Positions 13,642-15,545 of a stretch of 15,545 nucleotides of DNA are shown here, piece by piece. The notes beneath the pieces were generated by a model. The model saw only the letters and a list, made by a program, of their open reading frames with translations, ran no database searches and was not told where the DNA came from. The stretch's first letter is position 1. Each line of letters begins with the position of its first letter. Both the position numbers and the translations under genes were made by a program. Source of the DNA: Legionellaceae bacterium UBA2794 (GTDB lineage: Bacteria > Pseudomonadota > Gammaproteobacteria > Legionellales > Legionellaceae); assembly GCA_002352055.1 (NCBI GenBank), contig DEHS01000093.1:1-15545 (forward strand), given 5' to 3'.

Positions 13642-14111
13642 AGACTTATTTTCAGAGTTTAAATGAACGCGAAAAATGGATGATTATTGGTACCGGAGTT
13701 TGTTTATTCGTTTATATCTATTATTTTTTCCTTTATTCCCCTTTAAACGAAAAAATGAATCTGACGGCGACACAACTCACTGAAAAACAGGAAACACTGG
13801 AATGGATGAGGCGTGTTAAAGCACAAAAAAATACAACTAAAACTCGAAAAAAAGTTGAAAACAGCCAATTACTGACTTTATTAGCCAATCAACTCAAAGA
13901 AAATTCAACTATCAAATCACCATACCAATTACAGCAAACAGGGTCTGGTGACATTCAATTAACTTTTGACGACGTACCTTTTAAGCTGTTTATGGAATGG
14001 TTAATTAAAATGAATAATCAATATGCCATATCAATCAAACAATTTGATGCAGGGCAAACCCCTACACCAGGTGTGAGTAAATTAATGGTTATTATTACAG
14101 CTGCAGCCTGA
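13638..14111 (+). CDS. gspM: Type II secretion system protein M
   Basis: A 157-residue bitopic inner-membrane protein. The start is GTG at 13638 within GTGA, overlapping the stop of gspL. The N-terminus is short and cytoplasmic, FQSLNEREKWMI, the usual GspM pattern in which an (N/S)xREK-like motif leads into the membrane helix (about 14-33). A coiled linker (about 35-75) follows, and then a small ferredoxin-like domain (about 80-155) with LTFDDVPFKLFMEWLIKM. It forms the assembly platform of type II secretion together with GspL. A loose inverted repeat (CCACC at 14123-14127, GGTGG at 14158-14162) lies in the gap to the converging lipoprotein gene. Confidence 0.9.
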   Translation: MKTYFQSLNEREKWMIIGTGVCLFVYIYYFFLYSPLNEKMNLTATQLTEKQETLEWMRRVKAQKNTTKTRKKVENSQLLTLLANQLKENSTIKSPYQLQQTGSGDIQLTFDDVPFKLFMEWLIKMNNQYAISIKQFDAGQTPTPGVSKLMVIITAAA

Positions 14112-14167
14112 CAGTTATAAAGCCACCCTATTTGATTAGGACGTGAACATTTTAAAAGGTGGATTAA

Positions 14168-14704
14168 TTAATACTCATTCAAACTACCTTGAACGCTGCC
14201 CCAGGTTTTAACTCCAGCACCCTGTTGGATATCAGGGGGTAATTCACTGAGCGCTTTTTGCGCAGCCTCGGCATTAGGGAACGTTCCATACAATCCTTTG
14301 TAATAAGGTTTACCATTTCGCTGATATTTCACTTGCGCCATTCGGTCGTTTTTAGGAGCCTTATATAATTTTTGCGCCACTTGTGCAGCCCTCTCATCAT
14401 CAGCTACTTCAATAGTATAACCTTGAGGATTTTGACTGCTCACCCAGTTTCTGTCACGGTCTTTAAATGATACGGGAGAATGATAAGCCCCGACATGATA
14501 AGAATCTGGAACAGTAACCGACCCTTCATTTGGCTGATATCTATAACCAAAATTAGCCATTCGATAGTCATTTTGAGGGTATAATTGGTTTTGGTCATAA
14601 GTATAGGTTTGATAACTGGTATAGTTTTCATCTGAAACCATGCAGGAAGATAAATTAATGACACATAGCCCCACCATTATGAATTTATTTTTATTATTCA
14701 TCAC
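14168..14704 (-). CDS. SPOR-domain lipoprotein
   Basis: A 178-residue exported lipoprotein. The signal sequence ends in the lipobox LSSC, with Cys21 as the lipidation site, followed by MVSDENY; Asp is not at position +2, so outer-membrane sorting is likely. The next 70 residues are rich in Tyr, Asn and Gln and probably unstructured. The C-terminal part, about 95-172 (YTIEVADDERAAQVAQKL ... KGLYGTFPNAEAAQKALSEL), has the pattern of a SPOR domain, which binds denuded glycan strands at division sites. The start at 14704 is supported by GAGGA seven bases upstream; a second ATG follows at once. The gene converges on gspM and diverges from dgt. Its exact role is unknown. Confidence 0.85.
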   Translation of the reverse strand: MMNNKNKFIMVGLCVINLSSCMVSDENYTSYQTYTYDQNQLYPQNDYRMANFGYRYQPNEGSVTVPDSYHVGAYHSPVSFKDRDRNWVSSQNPQGYTIEVADDERAAQVAQKLYKAPKNDRMAQVKYQRNGKPYYKGLYGTFPNAEAAQKALSELPPDIQQGAGVKTWGSVQGSLNEY

Positions 14705-14784
14705 AATGTCCTCTTAATTATAATTTTTATTCTATTCTTCTTTATCGTTATCTGCCGACTTATGAAAAACTTTAGAAACTTGTG

Positions 14785-14813
14785 TTGTTTTAAAACAAAC
14801 TATGGAATAAAGT
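14785..14813 (+). promoter_or_regulatory. Candidate dgt promoter overlapped by a palindrome
   Basis: TTGTTT (14785-14790) and TAAAGT (14808-14813) are separated by 17 bases and could be -35 and -10 boxes for dgt. A 14-base perfect palindrome TTGTTTTAAAACAA covers 14785-14798 and so includes the -35 box, as a repressor site would. Both hexamers are imperfect, so this is a candidate only. Confidence 0.4.
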
Positions 14814-14842
14814 ATTGCCTTTAAATAACGCAGGACATTTAT

Positions 14843-15545
14843 ATGTGGACTCATCGCCGATCAGGACAGACGAATCAAAGAGGCTCCCAAGATCACCGTG
14901 ATCCCTATGAGCGAGATAGAACAAGGGTTATTCATTGTCCTGCATTTCGACGTTTACAACGAAAAACCCAAATACTTGGAACTGATGAAGGTGATTTTCA
15001 TCGCACGAGACTGACGCATTCTCTTGAAGTCGATTCTATTGGCCGCAGCATTGTCCGAAATTTGGCTATGAATCAAAACCAGGAGAATTTGTTAGGCAGC
15101 CTGTTACCGAATGATGATCTAGTGAGTGTTATTTGTCTGCTTCACGATATTGGCCACCCTCCCTTTGGTCATGGTGGTGAGGTGGCACTTAATTACATGA
15201 TGCGGGATTACGGAGGATTTGAAGGCAATGGTCAAACCTTACGCTTATTAACAAAAGTTGAAAACAGCTATGGTGCTTTTGGTTTGGACTTAACCAGGCG
15301 AGCACTACTGGGTATCTTAAAATATCCTGTTAAACGTTCTTCTGTCGTCGCTCATACTCAACCCCCGATTCATGATTCCATTCATAAAACGATTAAAATC
15401 AATAACTGGTTACCCCCCAAGGCTTATTTTGATTGTGAACAGCCTGAAGTAGACTGGTTATTATCTCCCTTCTCAGGCCATGACCGGGAATTATTTCAAT
15501 CTCTGGCACAACAACCTCAGGAAACTAAATCGGGTAAGTCTGCCT
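14843..15545 (+). CDS. dgt: dGTP triphosphohydrolase (HD domain), 3' partial
   Basis: The frame is open to the right edge of the window; 234 residues are visible. AGGA lies seven bases before the ATG. The N-terminus has RDPYERDRTRVIHCPAFRRL and then QILGTDEGDFHRTRLTHSLE, the standard start of dNTP triphosphohydrolases. Metal-binding residues are His59 in RTRLTHSLEV and the His101-Asp102 pair in LLHDIGHPPFGHGGE. FEGNGQTLRLLTKVE (126-140) is the family motif after the HD box; E. coli-type enzymes usually have Ala where Gly130 lies in FEGNAQ. The enzyme hydrolyses dGTP to deoxyguanosine and triphosphate. It may limit dNTP pools, and related enzymes can restrict phage. The C-terminal third is outside the window. 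Confidence 0.93.
   Translation, partial: MWTHRRSGQTNQRGSQDHRDPYERDRTRVIHCPAFRRLQRKTQILGTDEGDFHRTRLTHSLEVDSIGRSIVRNLAMNQNQENLLGSLLPNDDLVSVICLLHDIGHPPFGHGGEVALNYMMRDYGGFEGNGQTLRLLTKVENSYGAFGLDLTRRALLGILKYPVKRSSVVAHTQPPIHDSIHKTIKINNWLPPKAYFDCEQPEVDWLLSPFSGHDRELFQSLAQQPQETKSGKSA

Overview
The window joins DNA from at least two, and probably three, unrelated bacterial genomes. About the first 1.6 kb is very GC-rich. It holds the end of an FtsX/MacB-type permease, a REP-like inverted repeat and a secreted GxDLY/SGNH esterase, a set that resembles Verrucomicrobia/Opitutales (inference). From about 2.05 kb to the end the DNA is AT-rich and carries chromosomal genes of a gammaproteobacterium, most likely of the order Legionellales: lepA-lepB-rnc, mltB, the type II secretion pair gspL-gspM, a SPOR lipoprotein, dgt and a YheS-type ABC-F ATPase. 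Between them lies a minus-strand tRNA operon read Pro(TGG)-Arg(TCT)-His(GTG)-Lys(CTT). Its promoter sits in the AT-rich DNA, but its internal spacers are GC-rich. The two halves of the tRNA-Lys acceptor stem do not pair, and the tRNA-Pro acceptor stem has one T-T mismatch. The simplest reading is an assembly chimera stitched through conserved tRNA sequence, so the GC-rich left end should not be treated as a neighbour of the Legionella-like genes.

Layout. 1-1525: permease tail, repeat, SGNH esterase. 1617-2107: four tRNAs and their promoter. 2108-2343: a gene-free stretch with a cluster of GTAAAG/CTTTAC half-sites. 2344-4110: a soluble SPFH protein whose N-terminal hairpin repeats resemble those of the eukaryotic major vault protein. 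4228-5448: a complete tyrosine recombinase with its own promoter-like -10 box. 5509-7365: YheS-type ABC-F ATPase. 7366-7841: mostly non-coding, but with one 55-codon minus-strand gene for a peptide that has a textbook double-glycine leader and an AT-hook-like C-terminus. 7842-11150: rnc, lepB and lepA as a minus-strand operon. 11418-14111: mltB, gspL, gspM on the plus strand. 14168-14704: a SPOR lipoprotein on the minus strand, convergent with gspM. 14843 to the end: dgt, divergent from the lipoprotein gene and cut by the window edge.

How the genes work together. lepA-lepB-rnc is a conserved housekeeping operon for translation back-tracking, signal peptide cleavage and double-stranded RNA processing. 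gspL-gspM encode the inner-membrane assembly platform of the type II secretion system, and the adjacent mltB and SPOR genes act on or bind peptidoglycan, so 11.4-14.7 kb is an envelope block. The SPFH protein, the recombinase and the small GG-leader peptide are the accessory elements and the most interesting parts of the AT-rich region. Beyond the chimeric junctions, the best candidates for something undescribed are the vault-like SPFH protein with its operator-rich upstream region, and the GG-leader/AT-hook peptide.
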